Part shown: piece after piece, positions 9,591-18,919 of the stretch
Position numbering within the stretch: the stretch's first letter is position 1
Layout of the letters: each line of letters starts with the position of its first letter
Assembly (NCBI RefSeq): GCF_014472395.1
Contig: NZ_JACSZW010000008.1
Location: 159,026 to 223,025, forward strand
Reading direction: 5' to 3'
Source: Pedobacter sp. N36a
Lineage (GTDB): Bacteria; Bacteroidota; Bacteroidia; Sphingobacteriales; Sphingobacteriaceae
DNA: 64,000 nucleotides
Translations under genes and position numbers: made by a program
The notes under the pieces: model-generated
Database searches by the model: none
Seen by the model: the letters and a program-made list of their open reading frames with translations, nothing else
What the model was told of the DNA's origin: nothing

Positions 9591-10226
9591 TTACATAGGA
9601 TAATGCTCAGGCACTGCTTGTAAATTCTTTTTTTCCTGTAACTGAAAGTACAGGATCAGAACTTTACTCAGCCATGCGAAAAAGACCAGTAAGTAAGCGG
9701 TCAGGAGTAAAGCAATGAGATAAAATGGCCAGATGAAATCATTAGGAATAACAAAGAAAAATATTTCCAGCAAAAAGATCTGCAATAGATACCTAACATA
9801 ATGAACGGCATTAATGGCTCGGTTTTTTTCTCTATTGCACAAGGAAAAGTAGGCGACATTGCAGAGGGTGTAACCCAGTGATGCAGCATACCAGTACTTC
9901 AAGTGCAGACCTTCTAGGGCGACAAACAATTGTGAAACACAGAATAAAGCTAGAAGTTGAGGGAAATACTGCCATGGGCTTTGTGTTCTCGATTGTCTCA
10001 CCTGCTCTTGCATTACCCATTCCTGTAGTAGCAGAAAGAGGGTTAAAACCAAAAATAAAAATCTGAAAAATGCTGGCCCTTGGAGGAAATTGACTAATTC
10101 CGCAGCAGAATTGACTAACCTTAAATCCCTAGGGATTTCCAAAGCCAGTCTAAAAAAGCTCAACGCAATTACAGTACCATACATCACCTGTATCAATACA
10201 GGCATTTTCTCTTTCCTCGTCCTCAT
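9591..10226 (-). CDS. Integral membrane protein of unknown function
   Basis: I do not recognise this 211-residue protein. It has about five or six hydrophobic helices, separated by short charged loops, and a basic N-terminus (MRTRKEK). No catalytic motif or signal peptide stands out. It is convergent with the gntP gene, 65 bp away, and is followed upstream by two more minus-strand membrane-protein ORFs that may or may not share its transcript. Coding is supported by a continuous frame and a clear membrane topology rather than by family recognition. Confidence 0.55.
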   Translation of the reverse strand: MRTRKEKMPVLIQVMYGTVIALSFFRLALEIPRDLRLVNSAAELVNFLQGPAFFRFLFLVLTLFLLLQEWVMQEQVRQSRTQSPWQYFPQLLALFCVSQLFVALEGLHLKYWYAASLGYTLCNVAYFSLCNREKNRAINAVHYVRYLLQIFLLEIFFFVIPNDFIWPFYLIALLLTAYLLVFFAWLSKVLILYFQLQEKKNLQAVPEHYPM

Positions 10227-10354
10227 GTAAGTATTGCTTGTTTTAGTTCCCGCTTAGTAGGATACAAAATTACATTAATTGGAAAATACTTCCAAATCAA
10301 TTAGTTGAGTTGTGATTTCTACTTTTTATCTCCTGGTTTTCTATGGTTTGGGGA

Positions 10355-10549
10355 CTAGCGATAATAGTTAGAATAGAAAATCAGATAAGCCATAAAAAGC
10401 GGGATAGGGATCAATATCCAGATCCACTGAAACATGATGCACCAGAAAAAGATAAAGAACAAACAGAATATCCAGGGCAGATAGCGATTCATCTGAAGCC
10501 CTAATCGATAGAGTAAAGCCCGAAATAATAAGATAAAACTGAGCATCAT
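10355..10549 (-). CDS. Small hydrophobic membrane protein (64 aa)
   Basis: The predicted protein consists of two very hydrophobic, tryptophan- and phenylalanine-rich helices and ends in YSNYYR. It is in the same reading frame as the upstream minus-strand gene (10595-11227), separated by that gene's TAA and 15 sense codons. Those 15 codons are also hydrophobic and read smoothly into the ATG-ATG start used here. It may therefore be a separate small gene or a tail cut off from the upstream gene by a stop codon. No family is recognised. Confidence 0.4.
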   Translation of the reverse strand: MMLSFILLFRALLYRLGLQMNRYLPWIFCLFFIFFWCIMFQWIWILIPIPLFMAYLIFYSNYYR

Positions 10550-10594
10550 CAGGAAAAGTCCTATAGCTAAGGACGCAGAGTAGGCTCCTGAAAC

Positions 10595-11227
10595 TTACAA
10601 AGGCATCGGCTCAGGGCTCAATTTGTCCTTTCTTTTTTTTAGGATGTATTTCAATACGATGGCAGACACAATCAAGAAAATGATCACATTTAAATAGCCC
10701 CAGAAAATCAAGAGCACGATGATGCCCAGTGCATAGGGAAACCATAAATACCGGTTTTTAATCAGCTCCTGGAAATGATATGCTGACACCAATATCAGTG
10801 AACCCAGCATCAGAAACAAAGTTGCTCGGGTATTGAAATATCGGGTTAAAATATCAAACCAAGCGGGTTGAATCGTCCTTTGAGCTGTACTTATTCCATA
10901 AAATCGGTCTGTTCCTTTCTTTCGGTAAAAACTGACCAGCGTACCGGATTTTAAGTCGCTGGCTTTAGGGTGGGGTACATACCACCAAATCGGATATTCT
11001 TGTTTTAAAGCAGCTGGCATTTCCTTTATTTTTAAATAAAGGGTATGGTTATTTTGATAATACCCCATGCCAATCTTTGCGGTGTCAATTGTTCCGCTTT
11101 GTTTTTCATAAAAAAGATTTGGAGTCGCGGCTTTGAAGAAGCCAAATAATAAGCATAAACAGAAAATGATCACCAGTATCAATCCTGGCCAGCTTGTTTT
11201 ATAAAATAAAATCGCTTGTTTATACAT
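10595..11227 (-). CDS. Membrane protein of unknown function with extracytoplasmic domain
   Basis: This 210-residue protein has one N-terminal membrane helix (about 14-33), an extracytoplasmic region of about 90 residues (residues 34-125), and two or three C-terminal helices followed by a basic tail (KKRKDK). The middle region, with TIDTAKIGMGYYQ and a later LVSFYRK segment, is reminiscent of DUF3592-type domains, but the match is too weak to name. It lies upstream of the 64-residue membrane ORF and divergent from the ECF sigma gene. Function is unknown. Confidence 0.6.
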   Translation of the reverse strand: MYKQAILFYKTSWPGLILVIIFCLCLLFGFFKAATPNLFYEKQSGTIDTAKIGMGYYQNNHTLYLKIKEMPAALKQEYPIWWYVPHPKASDLKSGTLVSFYRKKGTDRFYGISTAQRTIQPAWFDILTRYFNTRATLFLMLGSLILVSAYHFQELIKNRYLWFPYALGIIVLLIFWGYLNVIIFLIVSAIVLKYILKKRKDKLSPEPMPL

Positions 11228-11324
11228 CTAGTAATTGCGTTGTTAATGTACAAATAACACTATAGATCGCCAGTAGTAACAGTTTTAAACTCAGAAAGTT
11301 CTATTCTATGTAAATATAGAAAGA

Positions 11325-11355
11325 TTTGGATGGTATTGTTAAATTGTTACATTTG
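11325..11355 (+). promoter_or_regulatory. Promoter of the ECF sigma gene
   Basis: TTTG at 11325-11328 and TACATTTG at 11348-11355 are separated by 19 bp, an exact fit to the primary-sigma promoter of Bacteroidota (-33 TTTG, -7 TAnnTTTG). Transcription would start about 15 bp before the ATG at 11377. The sigma gene is thus probably expressed by the housekeeping sigma factor rather than only by itself. Confidence 0.6.
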
Positions 11356-11376
11356 AAATAATCAAACCGAACCACA

Positions 11377-11943
11377 ATGTCCAAGCATTCATCCGACTTA
11401 AATAACCTGATTAGTCACATTGCTTTGTATGATAGCGAAAGTGCATACAAGCAATTTTTTAAATATTTGTTTCCTGTTTTATACCGTTTCAGCTATTGTT
11501 TGTTGAAATCTAAAGAACTATCGGAAGAAGTAGCTAGTGACGTCATGATTACCCTCTGGAAAAATAGAAAAAACTTACCAAAGTTGGAGAATGTGAAGGT
11601 ATATGCGCTCGTCATTGCACGTAACCTATCTTTAAATGTGCTGAATAAGCACTCCCGGCATGAGCTGGTTTCTATTGATGATATTGAAATAGAAGTCGCA
11701 CTCGATTCCCTAAATCCGGAACAACTGCTGATCAATGGAGAACTAAAGAAAAGATTGGAACAAGCCACACAATCCTTACCAGATAAGTGTAAAATGGTAT
11801 TTAAACTCATCAAAGAGGATGGTCTCAGCTATAAAGAAACGGCTAGTCTCTTAAATATTTCAGTAAAAACTGTAGATGCACATTTGGTGACCGCCTTAAA
11901 AAAGCTGGCCCTGGTTTTACATATGGAAGTCAACCTGTTATGA
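11377..11943 (+). CDS. ECF RNA polymerase sigma factor (sigma-70 family)
   Basis: The 188-residue protein has sigma region 2 at about residues 20-70 (YRFSYCLLKSKELSEEVASD) and region 4 at about 135-178, with the helix-turn-helix GLSYKETASLLNISVKTVDAHL. This is the layout of the Bacteroidota ECF factors that are paired with FecR and SusC/SusD. It is expected to be held inactive by the FecR protein encoded next, and to direct transcription of the downstream SusC/SusD genes when the outer-membrane receptor signals substrate. A 142-bp gap without a gene separates it from fecR. Confidence 0.93.
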   Translation: MSKHSSDLNNLISHIALYDSESAYKQFFKYLFPVLYRFSYCLLKSKELSEEVASDVMITLWKNRKNLPKLENVKVYALVIARNLSLNVLNKHSRHELVSIDDIEIEVALDSLNPEQLLINGELKKRLEQATQSLPDKCKMVFKLIKEDGLSYKETASLLNISVKTVDAHLVTALKKLALVLHMEVNLL

Positions 11944-12085
11944 CTAGGTAGTTAAATCTGCTGTAATCAGCCAAGGAAGCCCTTTTTCATTTATTTTTAT
12001 TTTCTTTGCTGATCGACTAGGGAGTTTTCTGAAAAATATTGTCCTATACCTACAACCAATATAAACTTCAGAACGAACCATCCTT

Positions 12086-13237
12086 ATGGATAATAACAGA
12101 ATCATAGAACTGTTGGCCCGTAAAAAGGCCAATGAGGCTACGCCGCGTGAATTGGAAGAGTGGAATGAACTCCTGGCTTCCTTTCCCGATGCGCTTTACT
12201 TTGACGAAGTGGTTTCTGAAATCTGGACTCAAGAGCAGCTGGGGCAGGGCATGAGCGAAGAAGAGCTAAATGCTTTTTACCAGGTACATGAACTCAAATT
12301 CAGAGAAGAACTGGCATTTAATACGCCGAAAATAGTGCCGCTGAACAGTGCCTTGGCCAAGGCCGACCCTACTACCGAACACAGCAATCAAACCGCTGTC
12401 GGGGATACACCAACTAAACTAAATTCCTGGTTTCAGAGATATACACGCCTTCTTGGCGTGGCATGTGGGATTTTCATCATCTCCATGGCTTCCTTCTTTT
12501 ACTTAAAAAACAACACCAAAGAATTTGATACGCAGGTTTCCTGTGGAAAAGGGCTCCGTAAAAAGATTCAACTGCCTGACGGAACGCTGGTATGGCTAAA
12601 TGCGGAAAGCAGTCTGTCCTACGATAGCCATCTGGCAGAGGGTTCCAAACGAATTGTACATTTAGTTGGAGAGGCATTTTTCGATGTTGCTCATCAGCAT
12701 AATAAACCTTTCATCGTACATACCCAGGAGCTCTCGGTCAAAGTATTAGGTACCGCGTTCAATGTAAAAGCTTATGAAAAAGACAAGGGAACAGAAGCGA
12801 CCTTATTAAGAGGTTCTATAGAATTGTCTATGAATGATAAGCCTGCAGAGAAGATCATCCTGAAACCTTCTGAAAAGTTTGCTACCGGTATGCAGAAAAA
12901 AAACAATGTAAATAAGCAAGGAAATCAAGAACAGGCTGCTGCTCTTGATCTGATGGTAGAGCATATCGTACCCCTTCGTATTGCCGGATCTGAATATATA
13001 GAAGAAACTTCCTGGAAAGACAATGTACTGGTGTTTCAGAATGAATCGCTGGAAGATTTAAAACCGCGTTTAGAACGCTGGTTTAATGTACAGATCGAAC
13101 TCGGACAAACCATTCCCAGTGATTACCGCTTTACCGGTGTGCTGAAAAATGAAAATATTAAAGAGGCCTTAACCGCCATGCAATTAATCAAACCATTTCA
13201 CTTTAAACTAAAAGCAGATGACGTAATTATTTACTAA
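12086..13237 (+). CDS. FecR-family anti-sigma factor
   Basis: The 383-residue protein has a cytoplasmic N-terminal segment that should bind the sigma factor, one membrane helix at about residues 122-140, a periplasmic FecR domain at about 150-250 (KIQLPDGTLVWLNAESSL, GEAFFDVAH), and a C-terminal DUF4974-type domain (about 315-383). In FecI/FecR systems the periplasmic part receives a signal from the N-terminal domain of a TonB-dependent transducer and then releases or activates the sigma factor. The next gene encodes such a transducer-type SusC with an STN domain, so the whole signalling relay is encoded here. Confidence 0.93.
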   Translation: MDNNRIIELLARKKANEATPRELEEWNELLASFPDALYFDEVVSEIWTQEQLGQGMSEEELNAFYQVHELKFREELAFNTPKIVPLNSALAKADPTTEHSNQTAVGDTPTKLNSWFQRYTRLLGVACGIFIISMASFFYLKNNTKEFDTQVSCGKGLRKKIQLPDGTLVWLNAESSLSYDSHLAEGSKRIVHLVGEAFFDVAHQHNKPFIVHTQELSVKVLGTAFNVKAYEKDKGTEATLLRGSIELSMNDKPAEKIILKPSEKFATGMQKKNNVNKQGNQEQAAALDLMVEHIVPLRIAGSEYIEETSWKDNVLVFQNESLEDLKPRLERWFNVQIELGQTIPSDYRFTGVLKNENIKEALTAMQLIKPFHFKLKADDVIIY

Positions 13238-13290
13238 CAAAAAAAGGGAGTAAATGCGCCAACATTTTCCCCCTTTCCCAACCTTCAAGC

Positions 13291-13327
13291 GGTAGTTAAA
13301 ACTACCATTATCAGATTTTTAACTTTG
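13291..13327 (+). promoter_or_regulatory. Inverted repeat and -7 box upstream of susC
   Basis: GGTAGTT-AA-AACTACC (13291-13306) is a perfect 7-bp inverted repeat. Fourteen bases later, TAACTTTG (13320-13327) matches the Bacteroidota -7 consensus, 14 bp before the susC ATG. The repeat occupies the place where a -33 TTTG would be expected. It may be the recognition element for the ECF factor encoded upstream or an activator site; which one cannot be told from sequence. Confidence 0.4.
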
Positions 13328-13341
13328 AAATTCACAAATCT

Positions 13342-16300
13342 ATGAAAAAAAAAGAACTGTGCAATAAAGTTCTATGTGCCCGATTTTCCCGAAAAAAAAT
13401 TCTATTGATGTTAAACTGGAGCTTTGTTTTGTCGTTTCTCTTGTGTCTGCAAGTATCGGCATCAACTTATTCACAATATACCAAGGTTGATCTTGACCTG
13501 AAAAAAGTGAAGTTAAAGGATGCTTTGAGTATCCTCCAAAAGAAAGGGAATTTCCGACTGTTATTCAGCGAAGCCGACCTGCCTTTAAATAGAAATATTA
13601 GCCTGGTAGAGCATGAAATTCTCGTGCTTGATGCGCTTAAAATCTTCTTAGAGGGCACAGGATTGAAGTTTCAAACTTTGGAAAATCAATTGGTGGTGAT
13701 CCGCACAGAAAGTTCGGCCATGGTAGAGGTGGTCGTGAAAGGTACGGTTACAGATGCCACAGGAGGCGGTGTTCCGGGGGTCAGTGTGAAGCTTAAAGGC
13801 GGTACGATCGGAACCATGAGCGACGCTAACGGTAAGTACAGCATTAAAGTTCCCGATAATGGAACCCTTGTGTTTACCTATATGGGCTATGTAACCCAGG
13901 AAGTCGCCGTAAACAACCAAACATTGATCAATGTGAAAATGTCTGAAAAGGCACAAGATCTCTCTGAAATTGTAGTGGTAGGTTATGGTACGCAGAAGAA
14001 AGCAGTCGTTTCTGGTGCAATTAGTGCTGTGAAAGGTGGAGAACTGGCAAAATCGCCAACGGCAAACCTTTCGAATTCCCTGGCGGGAAGATTACCAGGA
14101 GTAACGGCAGTTCAAGCCGGCGGTGAACCTGGACGTGATGGTTCTACGATCCGAATCCGCGGAATCAACTCCTTAGGAAATAATGAAGCCCTGATCGTAA
14201 TTGATGGGGTACCAAACAGGTCTGGAGGTTTAGAGCGGATCAACCCGAATGATATCGAAAGTGTTTCCGTTTTAAAGGATGCTTCGGCCGCCATTTATGG
14301 TTCCAGAGCAGCAAACGGGGTAATCTTAGTGACTACCAAACAAGGTAAATCAGGTAAACCTCAGTTCTCGTACGACTATTCTTATGGCTTACAGCAACCT
14401 ACACGCACACCAAAAATGGCCAATTCAGTACAGTACGCTGAGATCTTGAACGAGCTGAAAGTGTTCTCTGATATCCCAGTAAATCAGTGGAATGCGGCAT
14501 GGCAAGGTATAAAAAATACAGGACAATATGTAAGAACAGATGATGGCGCCCTATTTACCGGCGTTTATCGTCCGGAAGAAATGCAGGCTTTTCGCGATGG
14601 ATCTGATCCGCTGCGCTACCCAAATACAGACTGGTTTAAAACCACTCTTAAAAAATGGTCGCCTCAGCAAAGACACAATGTGCAATTGACCGGAGGAGCA
14701 GAAAATATCAAATATTTGATTTCTATGGGCTACCTGGATCAAGATGCTTATTATAAAAAATCCGCGACTGGCTACAAACAATACGACATGCGGGTAAACC
14801 TCGAGGCGAATTTGAATAAATACATCACCACCTCATTGGGGATTACCGCCAGAGAAGAGCTGAGAAATTCCTCAACGGTAGGTGCTGGAGATATTTTCAG
14901 AATGCTGATGCGCGGAAGGCCAAATGAGATGGAAGTCTGGCCAAATGGACTTCCAGGACCGGCAATTGAGTTTGGTTATAACCCTTATGTGACCACCACG
15001 GATCAAACAGGATATTTAAAAGATACCAGAGATTATTTTCAATCTACCGGTAAAGTAGAGATCAGAATTCCTGGTGTAGAAGGTTTGAAATATACTGGAA
15101 TGGCCTCTATTGATAAGTTTGCAGGGCGTGCTAAAAGATGGCAAAAGCCATGGACACTATATTCATGGGATAAACGCTCCTTCGAAGCAGATGGAGTAAC
15201 TCCTGTATTGGTGGGGACGGTAAGTTCTGAACGTAAAGATCCTAGCTTATCGGAAGCAGCGGGTGGACAACTCGCAGTGAACCTGACTTCCATGTTGAAC
15301 TATGACAAAAAAATAGGCGAACATTCCTTTGCTTTAATGGCAGGTGTAACCAGCGAAAAGGTGAATAATGATGGATTTAATGCCTCTAGAAGGTATTTTA
15401 TTTCTACGGCACTAGAGGAATTGCTGGCTGGCGGAGATCAGGAGCAGACGGTGGGCAACCCAACAGAGGCACCCAATAACTTGTTCAAAAGAGCGCGTTT
15501 GAGTTATTTCGGCCGTGTAGGTTATAACTATAAAGAGAAATACTTGGCTGAATTCCTTTGGAGAGTAGATGGTTCTTATATCTTCCCTCCAGATAAGCGT
15601 TTCGGATTCTTCCCTGGTGTATCGGTAGGATGGCGCATGTCTGAAGAGCGTTTCTTCAAAGAAAATGTCAGCTTCGTGAATAACTTGAAAATTAGAGGTT
15701 CATGGGGGCAGATGGGTGCAGAAGCTTATAACAACGATGCATTGGCAGAGTACCAATACCTGAGTACGATGGGTTTTTCTAATTATGTCATCAATGATAA
15801 ATTTACCCCTACAATATACGAAGCGAGTGTACCCAATCCAGACTTTACCTGGGAAGTGGCCAATAACCTGAACGTTGGTTTAGATGCTTCCTTCCTGAAC
15901 AATAGATTGGCTTTTGAATTTGATTATTTCTATAATAAAAGAACAAAGATCCTGATCAGCAAAAGCAACTCAGTACCTGAAAGCTCAGGAATCCTTGACA
16001 AATTACCTCCGGTAAATCTAGGGAAAGTAGACAATAGAGGTTTTGAATTTAAGCTGAGCTATAATGACCAGGTAGGTGAGCTGGGATACGGTGTAAGTGT
16101 AAACGGTGGATATGCGAAGAATAAAATTGTATTCTGGGATGAAACTCCCGGCGCGCCGGAATGGCAGCGTTCTACCGGCAGGCCAACAAAGACAGAACTA
16201 GCCTACAGCTATGATGGGGTATTCAGAGATCAGAACGAAATCAACAATAATAAAATCGACTATAGTGCCATTACGCCAACGCTATTGCCTGGAGATATGA

Positions 16301-16851
16301 AGTTTGTAGATACCAATGGCGATGGAAAAATCAATGGAGACGACCAGGTGAGAATGGACAAAACCAGTACACCAACCTTTACCGGTGGACTGAATTTCAA
16401 CCTGCAGTATAAAAACTTCGACCTTTCTGTATTGGTACAAGGCGCCACAGGCGGGGTTCAGATTATTGGCTTAACCGAGTCTGGAGATATAGGAAACTTC
16501 CTGGAGTGGTCTTATCAAAATCGCTGGACAATAGACAATCCGAGTTCAGAAAATCCGCGTTTGTCTAATCGCGGTAAAACTTATTATACCGATATGAACA
16601 ATGCGGCCAGAAATACCTATTGGTTCAGAAGCAACAATTATGTCCGCCTGAAAAATGTGGAACTAGGTTACTCTTTGTCGGATAAAAACAGCCAGTCTCT
16701 CGGCTTAAAAGCACTCCGCTTTTATGTAAGTGGACTAAACTTGTTTACAGTGGATAAGATTAAAATTTGGGATCCGGAATCTACCAACTCCAGCTCTCAA
16801 TACTATCCTCAGGCAAGGGTAATCAACGCAGGTGTTAAAGTTACTTTTTAA
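13342..16851 (+). CDS. SusC/RagA-type TonB-dependent outer-membrane transporter with STN signalling domain
   Basis: This 1169-residue receptor starts with a long signal sequence (to about residue 45, SASTYSQ), followed by an STN (secretin/TonB short N-terminal) domain at about 48-118, a carboxypeptidase-regulatory-like domain (about 131-205), a TonB-box-like SEIVVVGYGTQ, the plug domain (IRIRGINSLGNNEALIVIDG) and a C-terminal beta-barrel. SusC proteins import oligosaccharides or peptides across the outer membrane with TonB energy. The STN domain marks it as a transducer that can signal to FecR in the periplasm. The substrate is not evident; no glycosidase or protease is directly attached to the locus. 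SusD follows after 33 bp. Confidence 0.95.
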   Translation: MKKKELCNKVLCARFSRKKILLMLNWSFVLSFLLCLQVSASTYSQYTKVDLDLKKVKLKDALSILQKKGNFRLLFSEADLPLNRNISLVEHEILVLDALKIFLEGTGLKFQTLENQLVVIRTESSAMVEVVVKGTVTDATGGGVPGVSVKLKGGTIGTMSDANGKYSIKVPDNGTLVFTYMGYVTQEVAVNNQTLINVKMSEKAQDLSEIVVVGYGTQKKAVVSGAISAVKGGELAKSPTANLSNSLAGRLPGVTAVQAGGEPGRDGSTIRIRGINSLGNNEALIVIDGVPNRSGGLERINPNDIESVSVLKDASAAIYGSRAANGVILVTTKQGKSGKPQFSYDYSYGLQQPTRTPKMANSVQYAEILNELKVFSDIPVNQWNAAWQGIKNTGQYVRTDDGALFTGVYRPEEMQAFRDGSDPLRYPNTDWFKTTLKKWSPQQRHNVQLTGGAENIKYLISMGYLDQDAYYKKSATGYKQYDMRVNLEANLNKYITTSLGITAREELRNSSTVGAGDIFRMLMRGRPNEMEVWPNGLPGPAIEFGYNPYVTTTDQTGYLKDTRDYFQSTGKVEIRIPGVEGLKYTGMASIDKFAGRAKRWQKPWTLYSWDKRSFEADGVTPVLVGTVSSERKDPSLSEAAGGQLAVNLTSMLNYDKKIGEHSFALMAGVTSEKVNNDGFNASRRYFISTALEELLAGGDQEQTVGNPTEAPNNLFKRARLSYFGRVGYNYKEKYLAEFLWRVDGSYIFPPDKRFGFFPGVSVGWRMSEERFFKENVSFVNNLKIRGSWGQMGAEAYNNDALAEYQYLSTMGFSNYVINDKFTPTIYEASVPNPDFTWEVANNLNVGLDASFLNNRLAFEFDYFYNKRTKILISKSNSVPESSGILDKLPPVNLGKVDNRGFEFKLSYNDQVGELGYGVSVNGGYAKNKIVFWDETPGAPEWQRSTGRPTKTELAYSYDGVFRDQNEINNNKIDYSAITPTLLPGDMKFVDTNGDGKINGDDQVRMDKTSTPTFTGGLNFNLQYKNFDLSVLVQGATGGVQIIGLTESGDIGNFLEWSYQNRWTIDNPSSENPRLSNRGKTYYTDMNNAARNTYWFRSNNYVRLKNVELGYSLSDKNSQSLGLKALRFYVSGLNLFTVDKIKIWDPESTNSSSQYYPQARVINAGVKVTF

Positions 16852-16884
16852 TGGAACCTTCCCAGAAGACAAAAACATAGAACG

Positions 16885-18768
16885 ATGAAATCAATAATCA
16901 GAAATACATATATACTTACAATTGCAGTAATGGCAGTCCTGGCTTCAGGCTGCAAGAAAGATATGCTGACAGTCGAACCACCAGATAAGATCCGCGCTGA
17001 ACTCGTATGGCAGGACGGAGCCCTGGCTCAGGCTTTCGTAACCGATATTTATAATGGCCTGAGTGTAGGTGGATTTTCTGAGCAAATGCTCAGCTCAGTG
17101 TCTGATGAATCTTTATTTACGCATCCAAACCGTGGTATTGACCTGGTGAATGCTAGTACCATCAATCCCTCTACATTGGGTTGGGTAGACGATACCTGGG
17201 CTTATGCCAAAATGTACAACCGCATACGTGCCTGTAACATGACGATTGAAAGGTTGTCTGGCTCAGATAACGGTTTAACAGACCAGAATCTAAAAGATCA
17301 ACTGTTAGGAGAAGCACATTTTTTGCGTGCTTATTTTTATCATCAGCTACTGAGGTATTATGGCGGAGTTCCATTGATCACTAAGGTGTATGGCCTTAAT
17401 GATGATTTTAGAATTAAAAGATCAACTTATAACGAATGTACCGATTTTATTGTAAAGGATTGTGAAGATGCACAGCGATTGTTTGTCGGTAAAACTATGG
17501 ATAAAGGAAGAGGAAGCATGATTGCTGCGCTGGCTTTAAAATCAAGAGTATTACTGTATGCAGCCAGTGATTTACATGCCAAATCAAAAATATCAACTTT
17601 AGAGATTGCCAATGCACAAGGTTTTGCAGAGGCCTTGCCATTATTGGCTTATGACGACAACAATCAGACGCAGCGATGGCAAGCGGCAAAGGATGCGGCA
17701 AAAGCAGTGATGGATTTAGGCTCAGGTTATAAATTAGACCTTTCAGCTCCGGTATCGGCTGCAGCAGGTCGCCTGAATTATAAAAGTCTGGCCATGGGCG
17801 GAGGCAGTAAAGCTCCAGGAATGGATGCTGCTGCGGCTTCAGAACTTATCCTGGGCAGGTATTTTATCGACCGTTCTGACATGCGTTTTGGCAGGGCAAA
17901 TGGGCCGAATGGCTATCGAAACTGGGCAGGAAATACGCCAATAGGGCTGTTAGTGGATGATTATGAAATGACTGATGGGACGAAGTTCAGCTGGTCAAAT
18001 CCAGCGCAAAAACAGAACCCTTACGAAAATCGCGATCCACGCTTTTATGCGACTATATTGTATGATGGCGCAGGCTGGAAACCAAGAGATAAGGTAGTTG
18101 GAGGGGTAGATCCTGCCAATCAAATTCAAACCGGTGAATATGATTTAATTATAGATGGAAAACTGACCACTTACAAAGGCTTAGATACGCGTTCAGGCCC
18201 CATTGAAAGCTGGAATGGCAGCTGGACTGGTTATTATACACAGAAATTCACCGATCCGGATCCTAATATTGTTGAAGCGTCTAATCCTCAGTTTGTGCCT
18301 TGGCCATTCTTTAGGTACACAGAAGCAGTGATGAACTATATTGAAGCAAGTATCGAACTAGATCAATTGGGAGAAGCCACCAGCTGGTTGAATAAAATCC
18401 GTTTCAGAGCCGGAATGCCTGCAGTTACGGCAACCGATAAAGAAGGACTAAAAGAAGTTTATCGTCATGAGCGTAGAATTGAGATGGTATATGAAGAGCA
18501 GCGTTACCATGATGCACGCCGCTGGATGATTGGAAAGACAACCCTGGGTAGAAAAACCACCTATATCAAGGTTTCCGGTAAATTTAAACCAGGTAAAACC
18601 ATGGTGAACATGTACCGTTACGATCCTACCATCTACGATTATACCTATACGCCGACTACCGAAACAGCTCAGGAAAACCGTGTATGGCTAGATAAGATCT
18701 ATTTCAGACCTTTCAGCAGGGATGAAGTAAATAAAAACACCTTCCTGGTACAAAATCCAGGCTATTAA
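16885..18768 (+). CDS. SusD/RagB-family outer-membrane nutrient-binding lipoprotein
   Basis: The 627-residue protein has a lipoprotein signal with lipobox LASGC (Cys23), a TPR-rich helical SusD fold, and the conserved features FLRAYFYHQLLRYYGGVPLI and, near the C-terminus, HERRIEMVYEEQRYHDARRW. It caps the SusC barrel at the cell surface and captures ligand for import. It follows susC closely and ends in a strong intrinsic terminator, so it is the last gene of the sigma/anti-sigma/SusC/SusD unit. The length is somewhat above average for SusD, which is typical of the RagB subgroup. Confidence 0.95.
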   Translation: MKSIIRNTYILTIAVMAVLASGCKKDMLTVEPPDKIRAELVWQDGALAQAFVTDIYNGLSVGGFSEQMLSSVSDESLFTHPNRGIDLVNASTINPSTLGWVDDTWAYAKMYNRIRACNMTIERLSGSDNGLTDQNLKDQLLGEAHFLRAYFYHQLLRYYGGVPLITKVYGLNDDFRIKRSTYNECTDFIVKDCEDAQRLFVGKTMDKGRGSMIAALALKSRVLLYAASDLHAKSKISTLEIANAQGFAEALPLLAYDDNNQTQRWQAAKDAAKAVMDLGSGYKLDLSAPVSAAAGRLNYKSLAMGGGSKAPGMDAAAASELILGRYFIDRSDMRFGRANGPNGYRNWAGNTPIGLLVDDYEMTDGTKFSWSNPAQKQNPYENRDPRFYATILYDGAGWKPRDKVVGGVDPANQIQTGEYDLIIDGKLTTYKGLDTRSGPIESWNGSWTGYYTQKFTDPDPNIVEASNPQFVPWPFFRYTEAVMNYIEASIELDQLGEATSWLNKIRFRAGMPAVTATDKEGLKEVYRHERRIEMVYEEQRYHDARRWMIGKTTLGRKTTYIKVSGKFKPGKTMVNMYRYDPTIYDYTYTPTTETAQENRVWLDKIYFRPFSRDEVNKNTFLVQNPGY

Positions 18769-18796
18769 TGTAAACAAACCTTGTTTAATATCTGAA

Positions 18797-18837
18797 GGCT
18801 GCGCCGGTTGTTTCACACGCCGGTGCGGCCTTTTTTT
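18797..18837 (+). terminator. Intrinsic terminator after susD
   Basis: An 11-bp GC-rich stem (18797-18807 with 18820-18830, two G-U pairs) is followed directly by seven T residues. It lies 28 bp after the susD stop and should end the SusCD transcript. Confidence 0.85.
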
Positions 18838-18889
18838 ATGCCTTTGCTTTTCATTGCGCCCCTTTGCAGAAATATCGCCCCAGTTTTTC

Positions 18890-18897
18890 TAGCTTTG
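18890..18897 (+). promoter_or_regulatory. Candidate -7 box for pepD
   Basis: TAGCTTTG fits TAnnTTTG and lies 22 bp before the pepD ATG. A TTTG at 18863-18866 could be the -33 element, but the 23-bp spacer is longer than the usual 19-21. Confidence 0.4.
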
Positions 18898-18919
18898 CTT
18901 CAAATAACAAAGAGATTTA

